From Anaerosolibacter carboniphilus (GTDB lineage: Bacteria; Bacillota; Clostridia; Peptostreptococcales; Thermotaleaceae): 64,000 nucleotides of DNA. The notes under the pieces are model-generated. The model made no database searches and was not told the DNA's origin. It saw nothing but the letters and a program-made list of their open reading frames with translations. How positions within the stretch are numbered: the first letter of the stretch is position 1; the number at the start of each line of letters is the position of its first letter. Below are positions 28,131-37,134 of this stretch, piece after piece. The stretch is taken from the NCBI RefSeq assembly GCF_014205875.1, contig NZ_JACHEN010000019.1:36536-100535 (forward strand), written 5' to 3'. Position numbers and translations under genes: made by a program.

Positions 28131-28183
28131 GTGGTAGATAGTGGTGGTATTAATATAATAATATAATTGGATAAACTTGTCAA
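28131..28183 (-). promoter_or_regulatory. Sigma-A promoter of the Spo0E-like gene with GTGG repeats at its start site
   Basis: On the minus strand TTGACA (28183-28178), a 17-bp spacer and TATTAT (28160-28155) form a near-consensus promoter about 55 bp before the Spo0E-like ATG. Just downstream, around the expected start point, the opposite strand carries two GTGG blocks exactly 10 bp apart (28131 and 28141), resembling the MraZ repeats. A regulatory role for these is only a guess. Confidence 0.65.
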
Positions 28184-28303
28184 TGACGTTAATTGACATT
28201 TTTATTACAATTATATTACATTAATACATTTTTTCTATCTCTTTCGAAGAAATTCTTGATAATTTTTAGAAAATTTCGACTACATTTCGTGCTTGTCTAG
28301 CTA

Positions 28304-29038
28304 TTATTCGACATGTTTCCGTTTTCTCTTCATAAACAAAATATAACCAAATACGACAATTGTAGTTAAACTGACCAGCTGGGCAGTTCTAAAGGGTCCA
28401 ATCATTAAGCTATCTGTCCGTAATCCCTCGATAAAAAATCTTGCAACAGAATAAAGGATCCCATATAACAACAATAACTCTCCTTGAAACTTTTTCCTTC
28501 GATCATACCACAATAAAAAGACACATACCATAAAGTTCCACAAGGACTCATATAAGAATGTAGGGTGTACTTTCGTACCATCTACCACAATTCCCCAAGG
28601 AAGATCCGTTGGTCCACCATATGCCTCTTGATTCACATAGTTTCCCCATCGACCAATGGCCTGACCTAGAATAATGCTGGGTGCAACAATATCCGCTATT
28701 TTCCAGAATTCAAGCTTGTGATATTTACAAAAGAAATATCCTACGATTATCCCGGCAATCACACCACCGTGAATGGCCAGGCCACCTTCTCGTATGTTTA
28801 TCATTCTAAAAAAATCGCCTTGATAATAGCTCCAATTGAAAATTACATAGTACAAACGGGCACCGATGATGGCACTTGGCACGGTGATCAGTACCAAATC
28901 AAGAATCCTTTCTTCATTTATATTTTCCTTTTTAGCCCTGTGTATAGCTAAAAGGGTAGCCAGTACGATGCCAAGGGAAATTAATATACCATACCATCGT
29001 ATGGATAAACCGAATAATTCAAATGCCACAGGATCCAT
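28304..29038 (-). CDS. lgt: Prolipoprotein diacylglyceryl transferase Lgt
   Basis: A 244-residue membrane enzyme that transfers diacylglycerol to the lipobox Cys of prolipoproteins. Seven hydrophobic segments are visible. The signature REGGLAIHGGVIAG and the conserved GQAIGRWGNYVNQEAYG are intact, followed by HPTFLYESLWN. The ATG at 29038 follows GGAGGTGCGC. Its substrates in this window include PstS, LivK, the YhcN-like and CAP-domain lipoproteins. Confidence 0.95.
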   Translation of the reverse strand: MDPVAFELFGLSIRWYGILISLGIVLATLLAIHRAKKENINEERILDLVLITVPSAIIGARLYYVIFNWSYYQGDFFRMINIREGGLAIHGGVIAGIIVGYFFCKYHKLEFWKIADIVAPSIILGQAIGRWGNYVNQEAYGGPTDLPWGIVVDGTKVHPTFLYESLWNFMVCVFLLWYDRRKKFQGELLLLYGILYSVARFFIEGLRTDSLMIGPFRTAQLVSLTTIVVFGYILFMKRKRKHVE

Positions 29039-29125
29039 ATTGCGCACCTCCATAAAATGATTAGGTTGTCAGCAACGCTGACAACCCTCTAAATTCATTA
29101 TAGTGAATTTTCACTTCAAAATCAA

Positions 29126-30415
29126 TTATTTTGGACGAATCACTGATATTACACATTTTTCTGGATCCAAATGCTTTCTAAAACGTTCACTAACCGTTTC
29201 AAAGCTGATTTCTTTTAGCACTTCGATATAGTCTAAAAGACTGATTCCTTTAAAATAATAGGGTACAAAAGTATTCGCAACAAATTCTACAGAGTTGTAA
29301 TAGCCTAAATGTTGTCCAATTTGCTTTTTACGTATGCGATCAAAGTCATCATGGCACAGACCTTTTTCTTTCACCTCAGCAATATGTTCCAATATCTTAT
29401 TCAATACCTCGTGGGGATTTTTTGATTCTCCACCCAACATCGAATGTCCATAATCAATTTCGCCAGTATACTCATGCTCAAAAGAATCGTTAATAAGCCC
29501 TTCTTCATAAAGCTGATTAAATAATTTGGAGCTCCTGCCAAATAACATCTCTAATACTATTCTTGTAGAAATATCCTTAACAAGTAGTTCTCTGCCGCGT
29601 AACCCATTGTCAATATCTTTAAACGCAATATTAAAAAGTGGAATCGATACTGCTAGTTTTTCTTCAACCTCTTTTTGCACGATGGTATCTGGCTCTTTAG
29701 GATACATTCTTTGAATACATTCGCCTTCCTTTACCTGCCCCTCTCCCAGAGTCTTGGCCACGAAATCAAATACTTCTTTTTTATCCAAAGCACCCACAAT
29801 AAATAAAATCATATTTTGAGGTGTATAAAATGTATTGTAGCATGTATATAAGTCATCCTTGCTTATCCTATAAATACTCTCCACAGTCCCTGCAATATCG
29901 ATTTTTACTGGGTGTTTATGGTACATAGCCTTCAAAGCATTAAAAAACACTTTCCAATTTGGATCATCCTCATACATTCTGATTTCCTGTGCGATGATTC
30001 CTTTCTCCTTCTCTACAGTCTCCTCTGTAAAATAGGGTGTCCTAACGAAATCAAGAAGAAGCTTCAAGTTTTCATAAAATCTATCAGTGGAGGAAAATAA
30101 ATAACATGTTGATGTAAAATTAGTATAAGCATTCACATTGGAACCCAGTTCTGAAAACTTATCAAAAACGCTTCCCTCAGGCTCCTCAAAAAGCTTATGT
30201 TCCAGAAAGTGAGCAATGCCATCTGGCACAGTAATTACTTCTCCCTCTGAAGAAATCTTAAACTGGCTATCATTAGAGCCATAGTTTGTAGCAAAAACTG
30301 CATATTGTTTTGTATAGCCTTCTTTGGGCATAAAAAATACCTTTAATCCATCGGATAGCTCTGTAGAATATATAGTTTCTTGGAGTAAATCACTACCCAT
30401 TACATCTATACGCAT
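29126..30415 (-). CDS. M16 family zinc protease, YmfH-like (catalytic partner)
   Basis: A 429-residue insulinase-family protein. The inverted zinc motif HFLEH (H-x-x-E-H) near residue 70 with the downstream Glu region (ETVEKEKGIIAQEIRMYED) is complete, so it is likely the catalytic member of the pair. It follows the non-catalytic YmfF-like gene by 1 bp, behind a GGGGGG site at the end of that gene. In Bacillus ymfF and ymfH are adjacent in the same way; substrates are unknown. Confidence 0.88.
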   Translation of the reverse strand: MRIDVMGSDLLQETIYSTELSDGLKVFFMPKEGYTKQYAVFATNYGSNDSQFKISSEGEVITVPDGIAHFLEHKLFEEPEGSVFDKFSELGSNVNAYTNFTSTCYLFSSTDRFYENLKLLLDFVRTPYFTEETVEKEKGIIAQEIRMYEDDPNWKVFFNALKAMYHKHPVKIDIAGTVESIYRISKDDLYTCYNTFYTPQNMILFIVGALDKKEVFDFVAKTLGEGQVKEGECIQRMYPKEPDTIVQKEVEEKLAVSIPLFNIAFKDIDNGLRGRELLVKDISTRIVLEMLFGRSSKLFNQLYEEGLINDSFEHEYTGEIDYGHSMLGGESKNPHEVLNKILEHIAEVKEKGLCHDDFDRIRKKQIGQHLGYYNSVEFVANTFVPYYFKGISLLDYIEVLKEISFETVSERFRKHLDPEKCVISVIRPK

Positions 30416-30416
30416 C

Positions 30417-31697
30417 TTATCTTCCCCCCTTCTTATCTCGGAGAAAGTAAATTGTATCCAATTCAATATGTTTGCTTGAAGTAATGATCGCTTCCTTCGT
30501 TACACTTCTTACTTTATTGATTATCTCATCAAGACTATCAGGATTATTACTAATCACTTGCGTATAATAAAAGTCTGCAAGCATTCCAGGCGAATCTGTC
30601 ATCGCTTGCATAGAAGTTATGATTGAATTTTTAGCACTTTCAATGTCCTCAGAGGTAAAATTACCATTTTTCATCTCTTCAAGCTCTTTTCCGACCAATT
30701 CCACGGCCTTATCGTAGTTATCGAATTCAATCCCTGAACTAATCATCATCAAGGATTTGAATTTTTCAATTCTTGAGAATATGTAGTAGCATAAGCTCTC
30801 TTTCTCTCTGATATTTCTAAACAACTTCGAATTAGGTCCTCCACCTAAAATATTCGAAAACACCACCAAAGGGTGATAAAGCTCACTTTCAAAAGGCAGA
30901 TTTGTTCTATATCCCAAGGTTAACTTCCCCTGAGAAACATCCATTTGATCTTCCACCTTCTTTACAGTTGCAGGTTTAAATTTAATTTCTTCTCGTTCGA
31001 CAGATAGCTTATTCCCAGGTACGAAGGTTAGATGCTTCAAAATTAGATGCTCAACCACCGTTTCATCCATATCACCTACAACAAAAATATCTACTTTCGA
31101 ATTGCCAATAACCTGTTGATAATGTTCATATAGAGACTGAGGAGAAATCTTCTCTAAATCTTCAACACTTCCATATTCATATAAAGAGAATTTCTCATCA
31201 GAACACATCTCCTCAATACAACGTTCAAGAGCATAGCTCATTTTATCATTGATTCTGCCCTCAATTCTCTCTTTCAAATTGTCTTTTTCTTGTTCAACAT
31301 ATTGAACATAGAATTGATCCTCTTGCAAATAAGGCTTATGAATGATTTCATTTAAGACAGACAGTCCTTTTTCAAAGACGTCCTTCTCTTCTAGATATTT
31401 ATCACTAGCAAGTTGAAGGGCAAACTGAATAATATTTCTTTCGCCCTTTTTTGAAACGTCGCTACTAAGGGCTGCCCCATACAAGCCCTCCAATTCTTTT
31501 GAAATAGCCATTGAAGTGGCAAATCGCTCGGTTCCTCGAGGCAGAATCATAGAAAGCAAAGCATTTTTTGTAACCTCTTTCTTTTCTAAGGGCCTTTGTA
31601 GATACACACGAACCAAATTTGTTTTGAATTTATCTGTTTTTATAATATGTAGATGAATCCCCTGCCCTAGCTCTACTGGTGCCAATCGTTTCAGCAA
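30417..31697 (-). CDS. M16 peptidase-like protein, YmfF-like (zinc motif absent)
   Basis: A 426-residue insulinase-fold protein. Where active members carry HxxEH, the sequence reads ILPRGTERFATSMAISKELEGLYGA, without zinc ligands, so it should act as the structural partner of the adjacent YmfH-like protease. The C-terminal half keeps the M16 pattern (LGGGPNSKLFRNIREKESLCYYI). GGAGGG lies 6 bp before a TTG at 31697, which is my preferred start; an ATG two codons upstream is nearly touching the site. Confidence 0.85.
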   Translation of the reverse strand: MLKRLAPVELGQGIHLHIIKTDKFKTNLVRVYLQRPLEKKEVTKNALLSMILPRGTERFATSMAISKELEGLYGAALSSDVSKKGERNIIQFALQLASDKYLEEKDVFEKGLSVLNEIIHKPYLQEDQFYVQYVEQEKDNLKERIEGRINDKMSYALERCIEEMCSDEKFSLYEYGSVEDLEKISPQSLYEHYQQVIGNSKVDIFVVGDMDETVVEHLILKHLTFVPGNKLSVEREEIKFKPATVKKVEDQMDVSQGKLTLGYRTNLPFESELYHPLVVFSNILGGGPNSKLFRNIREKESLCYYIFSRIEKFKSLMMISSGIEFDNYDKAVELVGKELEEMKNGNFTSEDIESAKNSIITSMQAMTDSPGMLADFYYTQVISNNPDSLDEIINKVRSVTKEAIITSSKHIELDTIYFLRDKKGGR

Positions 31698-31807
31698 TTC
31701 CATCCCTCCACTACTTTCTTTATCGTTCTAGTTATTTAATCCATAGCTATTATTTATTATGGATATAATTTACCATAATATTCATTTCATATTCAACTAA
31801 ATCCTTT

Positions 31808-32995
31808 CTATTCCTGCACATTTAATAACCTTATTCTATTCTCAAGTTCTTCAATCACTAAATCTTCAGTACCCCAGCCATCAATATATTCCATATTGAG
31901 ATCTTGCTGCTCTTCTAACTTTTCCATAAACTTGTAAATATAACTTTGATTTTCAATTTTATCCAAGAAATCATGGATAGATATCAGATATATTTTTCCC
32001 ACTCCATACAATCTCAACTGTTGGACAGCCTTCTCTAAGCCTTCTTTATCATTGACCATATCGAGTGCAATAATTTTCCTGCTTTCTATCCCCTGTTGCG
32101 TGAAGTAAGTCTTTACTCTTTCCATAAATAGCATCTCTCGTCTCATGTTAATTGTTCCTATCTTTGTATTAATTTTTTGGATATTACTACCAGCCATTAA
32201 AATAATACCGATATCACCCTCAGCCTTTTCTGGATTATTCCCTAGAGCTCTTTTTACTACTGCTTTTGCTATCTTCTCGCTGTTCCATAGTGATTCCCCA
32301 TGTCGTACCATCGTTTTGCTGCGAATTAAATAAGGCATAATTCTATTATTTCCTTCAGCAATTGCTTCTAGTGATTCACCAATACTAATTGGCTGAACAA
32401 TCACTTTATCATAGTTTTCTTTTAAAATGATCTGATCCATTACTTCATAGTAGTATGGATTGGCCTCAGCATAGGATATATATACATCGTAATGAGGTGA
32501 TAAAAGCCCTCCTAGCTTTTCTTGAATCGAAATCGCTTTTTCTTGATATCGGCTTATCCGAAGGTGCTCATAAGCTTTTTTATACTGATATAGTTTCAAA
32601 GGAATTGTTATTTCTCTGAGTCCCTTTATTTCTTTTCTGTAATTGCGCAGGGCTAGGGATACATCATAGGTCGTAGATTCGCCATCAAAAACCAGTAGTA
32701 CAGCTACGTTTTCTTTATTTCTCAAGCCCTTTAATTGTTCATCTAGTTTCTCTTCCATGGACATAAAGTCAATAATAGAATAAGCCAGAAACATACCTAA
32801 AAGTATGACTACTAGCATTCTTCGATAATAGCGCCAATCTATTTTGTTTTGTTGTACAACAAATCTATAGGTTAACACACTTATAAAAGCTATTGCTATT
32901 TTCTCATACGCTCCTGGAAAAACTAAATACGCTTGTATAGAAATACCAAAAACCAATGACAATAGTGCTTGTTTTAGGACTGTTAATTTCTTCAT
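31808..32995 (-). CDS. Membrane-anchored protein resembling a ferrochelatase-like fold; function unknown
   Basis: A 395-residue protein with two hydrophobic stretches near the N terminus (about residues 7-30 and 60-80) and a soluble domain of about 310 residues. The soluble part has a two-half alpha/beta pattern: VAVLLVFDGESTTYD, RYQEKAISIQEKL, YDVYISYAEANPYYYEVMDQI, DKVIVQPISIGES, then DIGIILMAGSNIQKIN in the second half. This recalls the HemH/CbiK chelatase layout, but the catalytic His expected at the start of the second half is missing. I do not recognise a named family. The start at 32995 follows GGAGGG. Neighbours are a YhcN-like lipoprotein and M16 proteases. Confidence 0.6.
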   Translation of the reverse strand: MKKLTVLKQALLSLVFGISIQAYLVFPGAYEKIAIAFISVLTYRFVVQQNKIDWRYYRRMLVVILLGMFLAYSIIDFMSMEEKLDEQLKGLRNKENVAVLLVFDGESTTYDVSLALRNYRKEIKGLREITIPLKLYQYKKAYEHLRISRYQEKAISIQEKLGGLLSPHYDVYISYAEANPYYYEVMDQIILKENYDKVIVQPISIGESLEAIAEGNNRIMPYLIRSKTMVRHGESLWNSEKIAKAVVKRALGNNPEKAEGDIGIILMAGSNIQKINTKIGTINMRREMLFMERVKTYFTQQGIESRKIIALDMVNDKEGLEKAVQQLRLYGVGKIYLISIHDFLDKIENQSYIYKFMEKLEEQQDLNMEYIDGWGTEDLVIEELENRIRLLNVQE

Positions 32996-33042
32996 CACAG
33001 ATCCCTCCTGCTTTATTCTATTGTCAGATTCTTGTAAATATG

Positions 33043-33083
33043 AAGAAAAGAATGGAGCCATAATATAACCCCATTCTTTTCTT
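33043..33083 (-). terminator. Probable terminator after the YhcN-like gene
   Basis: A 13-bp perfect stem (AAGAAAAGAATGG / CCATTCTTTTCTT) with a 15-base loop, overlapping the stop codon of the lipoprotein gene. The following T tract is interrupted, so termination is likely partial. Confidence 0.5.
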
Positions 33084-33546
33084 ACATAGATTCTTTCATG
33101 TCATTTAGCAAATCTTGTATCTCATCAGCCATTCCCGTCAAAGAATATCCCTTTGATATGTTTTGAGAGACACGACGAATTCGCTCAACCAATCCAGCAT
33201 CGGCTGTAACATATACCCTATCAATCTGATTGTCTGTACTTTGTATTTTTCTTTCAATATCTTCTCTTAAGCCTCTACTAACAGTTCTTTTATTTTTCTC
33301 ATTCGTCGTTACGCCAACCAAGGCTGTTCCATCCGTCACAACCACATAAGATTTATTTATTTCTGAAAACTTATCAATTTCACTCGTAATACGTTCTGCT
33401 CTGATGTTTAAATCATTTACATCTACTCTTCTTCGTGCCATACCTTCCTCATTGGTATATGGTACAGGCCTTCGAGCAGGCTGACATCCCATCACAAGCA
33501 CTCCTATCATAAGCAGTGCTAACATCAATGCAATTGTTTTTTTCAA
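33082..33546 (-). CDS. YhcN/YlaJ family sporulation lipoprotein
   Basis: A 154-residue secreted lipoprotein: a hydrophobic signal followed by the lipobox LVMGC (Cys near residue 20). The mature domain (NIRAERITSEIDKFSEINKSYVVVTDGTALVGV, then KIQSTDNQIDRVYVTAD) is the YhcN/YlaJ family, found in spore-forming Firmicutes and associated with spore membranes or cortex. The start is a TTG 8 bp after AGGAGG; the in-frame GTG inside that site is unlikely. Confidence 0.85.
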   Translation of the reverse strand: MKKTIALMLALLMIGVLVMGCQPARRPVPYTNEEGMARRRVDVNDLNIRAERITSEIDKFSEINKSYVVVTDGTALVGVTTNEKNKRTVSRGLREDIERKIQSTDNQIDRVYVTADAGLVERIRRVSQNISKGYSLTGMADEIQDLLNDMKESM

Positions 33547-33568
33547 GTCCGCCACCTCCTAATTGTTA

Positions 33569-33772
33569 TCAGTGAACTGCATTAAATATTGCTTGAATTT
33601 CTTCTTGTTTTGCATTGGGCAATTTTATTTTTAATTCTCTAATCATTTCATCATTAATGGTGGGTCTTTCTGTTTCTCCTAAAATTCTTGCACACACATT
33701 TCTGCTTAAATGAGAATCTCTATGATTATCTACATAATATAAGATTTCTTTAATTTGCTCTTTTCTATCCAA
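33569..33772 (-). CDS. Small conserved-looking protein of unknown function
   Basis: A protein of about 67 residues, rich in charged residues and with no membrane segment (RKEQIKEILYYVDNHRDSHL, then RELKIKLPNAKQEEIQAIFN). I do not recognise the family. The start is placed at TTG (33772) behind AGGTGATAAAT; an ATG eight codons upstream has no ribosome site and lies within about 10 bp of a -10-like TATACT. It is 22 bp upstream of the YhcN-like gene and probably co-transcribed with it. Confidence 0.6.
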   Translation of the reverse strand: MDRKEQIKEILYYVDNHRDSHLSRNVCARILGETERPTINDEMIRELKIKLPNAKQEEIQAIFNAVH

Positions 33773-33864
33773 ATTTATCACCTGTCCTTTATCCATTTAT
33801 AAATAGTATAAGTAGATACAGTTTTAGATATTCTAAATGTAAACAAAGATAATTTGTTAATTTG

Positions 33865-33893
33865 TTGAACTAAATCCTTATATCAGTTATAAT
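33865..33893 (+). promoter_or_regulatory. Sigma-A promoter of ychF
   Basis: TTGAAC, a 17-bp spacer and a perfect TATAAT, about 50 bp before the ychF ATG. Near-consensus housekeeping promoter. Confidence 0.75.
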
Positions 33894-33943
33894 TTTTCTG
33901 TATGTATTTTGACCAAAGAAAGCTTTGAAAGGAAGATTATTTA

Positions 33944-35038
33944 ATGAAATTAGGTATTGTAGGTTTACCAAACGTTGGTAAAAGTACTCTTTTTAACGCA
34001 ATCACCAAAGCAGGGGCAGAATCGGCTAACTATCCATTCTGTACAATTGAACCCAATGTAGGTGTTGTATCAGTTCCAGATAAACGGTTGGATGTACTTC
34101 AACAAATGTATGATTCAAAAAAGCTTGTTCCTACTGCTATAGAATTTTATGACATCGCAGGATTGGTTAAGGGTGCCAGTAAAGGAGAAGGTTTAGGTAA
34201 TAAATTTTTATCCCACATTCGTGAAGTAGCGGCCATTGTTCATGTAGTCAGATGCTTTGAAGATCAAAACATCGTTCATGTGGAAGGTACTGTCGGCCCA
34301 CTTAGAGATATCGAAACGATCAATCTCGAATTAATATTTTCGGATTTAGAAGTGATTGAGCGTAGAATCCAGAAAACACAAAAGATGGTCAAATCTGATA
34401 AATCTGCTCAAGCAGAATTAGATTTACTCAATTTAATCAAGGACACTCTTGAAGGTGGAAAATCCGTAAGAGCGCTAGATCTTTCCACAGAGGAGCAAGA
34501 ATTCGTAAAGAGCTTTGGCTTACTCTCTTACAAGCCTATTATTTACGTTGCCAATGTCTCTGAAGAAGATTTACTTGAAAACAACGGAGACAACAGCTTA
34601 GTGCAGCAGGTAAGAGAACACGCAAAATGTGAGAATGCTGAAGTCGTAGTGGTATGTGCAAAGATTGAATCTGAAATTTCCGAACTAGATGATTCAGAAA
34701 AACTTGAATTTTTACAGGAAATCGGTTTAGAAGAGTCAGGTCTTGATCGGCTCATCAAGGCAGGATATAAGCTACTAGGCCTCATCAGCTTTTTAACAGC
34801 TGGTCCCCAGGAAGTAAGGGCATGGACCATTCGAAAGGGTACAAAAGCACCTCAGGCAGCAGGAAAAATCCACTCTGATATTGAGAGAGGCTTTATCCGA
34901 GCAGAGGTAATCGCTTATGACGAACTGGTTGCTGCTGGCAGTATCAATGCTGCTAAAGATAAAGGTCTTCTACGCCTAGAAGGCAAGGAGTATGAAGTAA
35001 AAGATGGAGATGTAATTCTCTTTAGATTTAATGTGTAA
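33944..35038 (+). CDS. ychF: Redox-regulated ATPase/GTPase YchF
   Basis: A 364-residue Obg-family P-loop protein (OLA1/YchF), which binds ribosomes and prefers ATP. G1 GLPNVGKST, the switch region [13 protein letters not shown]3 [17 protein letters not shown], and a coiled-coil insert (about residues 125-190) precede the C-terminal TGS domain ([35 protein letters not shown]). The start follows GAAAGGAAG. It is a single-gene transcript between a consensus promoter and a long terminator. Confidence 0.96.
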   Translation: MKLGIVGLPNVGKSTLFNAITKAGAESANYPFCTIEPNVGVVSVPDKRLDVLQQMYDSKKLVPTAIEFYDIAGLVKGASKGEGLGNKFLSHIREVAAIVHVVRCFEDQNIVHVEGTVGPLRDIETINLELIFSDLEVIERRIQKTQKMVKSDKSAQAELDLLNLIKDTLEGGKSVRALDLSTEEQEFVKSFGLLSYKPIIYVANVSEEDLLENNGDNSLVQQVREHAKCENAEVVVVCAKIESEISELDDSEKLEFLQEIGLEESGLDRLIKAGYKLLGLISFLTAGPQEVRAWTIRKGTKAPQAAGKIHSDIERGFIRAEVIAYDELVAAGSINAAKDKGLLRLEGKEYEVKDGDVILFRFNV

Positions 35039-35070
35039 AATCATCTATTTGTATTGTAGATTCATATGAA

Positions 35071-35125
35071 GCATCATAAAAGAAAGCAATGATTTTGGAA
35101 AAATCATTGCTTTCTTTTATGATGC
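35071..35125 (+). terminator. Long terminator after ychF
   Basis: A perfect 26-bp stem with a GGA loop (arms 35071-35096 and 35100-35125), containing T-rich sequence on the exit side. It may also stop transcripts entering from the opposite strand. Confidence 0.8.
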
Positions 35126-35222
35126 TATAAAATATGAAGAGCCATTCACAACCATCATTTAATATTTTATGTGAAACGCTATTCCTTGAATCTCCTATTA
35201 AATAAAGTGAAATCTCTTATGA

Positions 35223-35828
35223 TTATTTTCTAACAATATAATCAATAAATCCCTGTCTTATAAGTTCACCTTCATAGACTCTCTCTAAAATACGTACTTC
35301 TTTATATAAAATTTTCATATCTTCAAAATACCTGTCAGCTTCCGAATGAGTAAAATAAGAGTGTATCACTGGAACATCATCCATTTGTTCATACTCATTA
35401 TCTCCAACACAAGGGCCTTCTCCACATCTGAAATCATCTGTAGATAAGAAATTTACAAACATTAATCCATTGGACTTTAAGACTCGTTTCATTTCTAGTA
35501 TAGACTTCTCAATATCTACTTTTTTCATATGGAATATAGAGTTATACGAATATACATTTCCGAAGTGTTCATCAGGAAAAGGCAATGTTCTCATGTCCCC
35601 TAATTGTATCCCCAGACATTGACCATGTGAATCTCCAAATTTTTGAGCTCGTTTAAGCTGTTCTTCATCAAACTCTATTCCAGTTGTTTGATAACCATAT
35701 TTTGAAAATAAACTGAGTGGTGGACAATCTCCCCCAGCACCACAATCCAATATGCGCTTATCACTATTCTCTTCATTACAAACCATTAGAAATCGATATA
35801 AAGGAATCTGTCTGAAAATCTTCTCCAT
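35223..35828 (-). CDS. Class I SAM-dependent methyltransferase
   Basis: A 201-residue cytoplasmic protein. Motif I is RILDCGAGGDCPPLSLF, followed by the acidic residue after beta-2 (TTGIEFDEEQLKRAQ), then GDMRTLPFPDEHFGNVYSYNSIFHM and the post-motif LKSNGLMFVNFLS. This is the UbiE/methyltransferase-11 pattern; the substrate cannot be predicted. The ATG follows TTAGGGGG. It stands alone between two intergenic gaps. Confidence 0.85.
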   Translation of the reverse strand: MEKIFRQIPLYRFLMVCNEENSDKRILDCGAGGDCPPLSLFSKYGYQTTGIEFDEEQLKRAQKFGDSHGQCLGIQLGDMRTLPFPDEHFGNVYSYNSIFHMKKVDIEKSILEMKRVLKSNGLMFVNFLSTDDFRCGEGPCVGDNEYEQMDDVPVIHSYFTHSEADRYFEDMKILYKEVRILERVYEGELIRQGFIDYIVRK

Positions 35829-35995
35829 GTTGGAACCCCCTAAATTCTTTATTTCCCGTAACGCTTCTCGATAGATCTATATCTTCTTTATGCTGTCTTT
35901 AATATATTCTACATTTTTCCAGCTGCTCCTGCCATCATGAATTATCATTTCAAATATTAAACAATAAGTGCTCTCCTAATGGAAAATAGAGATTA

Positions 35996-36023
35996 AAAAA
36001 CCAGAAGTGTCCTTCTGGTTTTT
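35996..36023 (-). terminator. Terminator after the CAP-domain gene
   Basis: A perfect 12-bp stem AAAAACCAGAAG / CTTCTGGTTTTT with a TGTC loop, ending in T on the minus strand, 5 bp after the stop codon. Confidence 0.85.
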
Positions 36024-36028
36024 ACTCT

Positions 36029-36952
36029 CTATTTTCGTTTACCGATAAACATTTGTGTATATATATATCCATATTTTTCACTTGGTCGTACACCGATTCC
36101 AATATGAGTAAAATCGGGACTAAGAATATTCTGTCTATGTCCGCTAGAATTCATCAAAGCTTCATGGGCTTTCTCCACAGAAGAATTACCTGCCAAGTTT
36201 TCTCCGGCTGTTAGATATTCTATGCCAAAATTTTTCATCATATCAAAAGGGCTGCCATAGGTTGGAGAATAATGACTGAAATAGTCTTTATCTACCATAT
36301 CCTGGGCTTTAATTCCTGCTACTCGAGCAACCTCTGAATCCACAGTTAAAGCAGATAATCCATTTTTCGTTCTTTCACGGTTCACCAAGTCTACCATCTG
36401 CTGCTCTTGAGAACCAAGTTTAGCTGTGGTAGCATTGGGTGTTGCTTGTACATTATTTTGTGTTCGTTGATTCTGTTGCGGCTGCTGTGCAGCTTGTTTG
36501 GGTAATTGATTCGTCTGATTCTGTTTTATTGTTTGAGGTTGTTGAGCCTTTGGCAGCTCCTTATTTTCTCCCTCTTTTACTATAGGGGTAGCATTGGTAC
36601 CTTCTATAGCACCTACTTGATTGTTATCCAATTGGATAACATACCAACTACCGACCTGATCTAGTACCTTTACTACATCGTCTCTGTTTAGTGTTGCTAC
36701 TGTGTTGAAGTTATTACCTGCACCTGCTTTAACAGGTGCTGATTCTGTAGTAATCCTACAGTTTCTAACTTCTCCGACTTCAAAAATTGAAGATTCCTGA
36801 GTTTCGCGATCCTGATCTTGAACTTTTTTGTTTTGCTGTTGTTTCGTCGCACCTTGCTGTGGCGTAGTTGGCTTTTGCTGTGGTTCTACAGTCGGAGAGC
36901 AAGCAGAAAATATCATACCAATTGCTAAAATTAAAATATATATTTTTTTCAT
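36029..36952 (-). CDS. SH3-CAP domain lipoprotein
   Basis: A 307-residue exported protein. The signal ends in the lipobox MIFSAC (Cys near residue 17). A low-complexity Gln/Lys linker, an SH3-like domain (RITTESAPVKAGAGNNFNTVATLNRDDVVKVLDQVGSW), a second Gln-rich linker, and a C-terminal CAP/SCP domain (MVDLVNRERTKNGLSALTVDSEVARVA, DYFSHYSPTYGSPF, AGENLAGN, SSGHRQNILSPDFTHIGIG) follow. This resembles YkwD/SafA-like CAP proteins of spore-formers. The start is the ATG at 36952, since the upstream GTG lies in the GAGGTG site. Confidence 0.88.
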   Translation of the reverse strand: MKKIYILILAIGMIFSACSPTVEPQQKPTTPQQGATKQQQNKKVQDQDRETQESSIFEVGEVRNCRITTESAPVKAGAGNNFNTVATLNRDDVVKVLDQVGSWYVIQLDNNQVGAIEGTNATPIVKEGENKELPKAQQPQTIKQNQTNQLPKQAAQQPQQNQRTQNNVQATPNATTAKLGSQEQQMVDLVNRERTKNGLSALTVDSEVARVAGIKAQDMVDKDYFSHYSPTYGSPFDMMKNFGIEYLTAGENLAGNSSVEKAHEALMNSSGHRQNILSPDFTHIGIGVRPSEKYGYIYTQMFIGKRK

Positions 36953-37134
36953 TTTTATCACCTCAGTACTATTATTTCCCGTACAATAAGTTTGATAGAT
37001 TTTAATATAGTCTAAAATCGTAGTAAATAATAGTATAGGTGTAATTATTATCCAGAAAGTTCACGTCATAGTATCATCTATTCGAATTTATTATAATCAT
37101 AATATTTAGTATAATATAGAATATATGCTATCTT

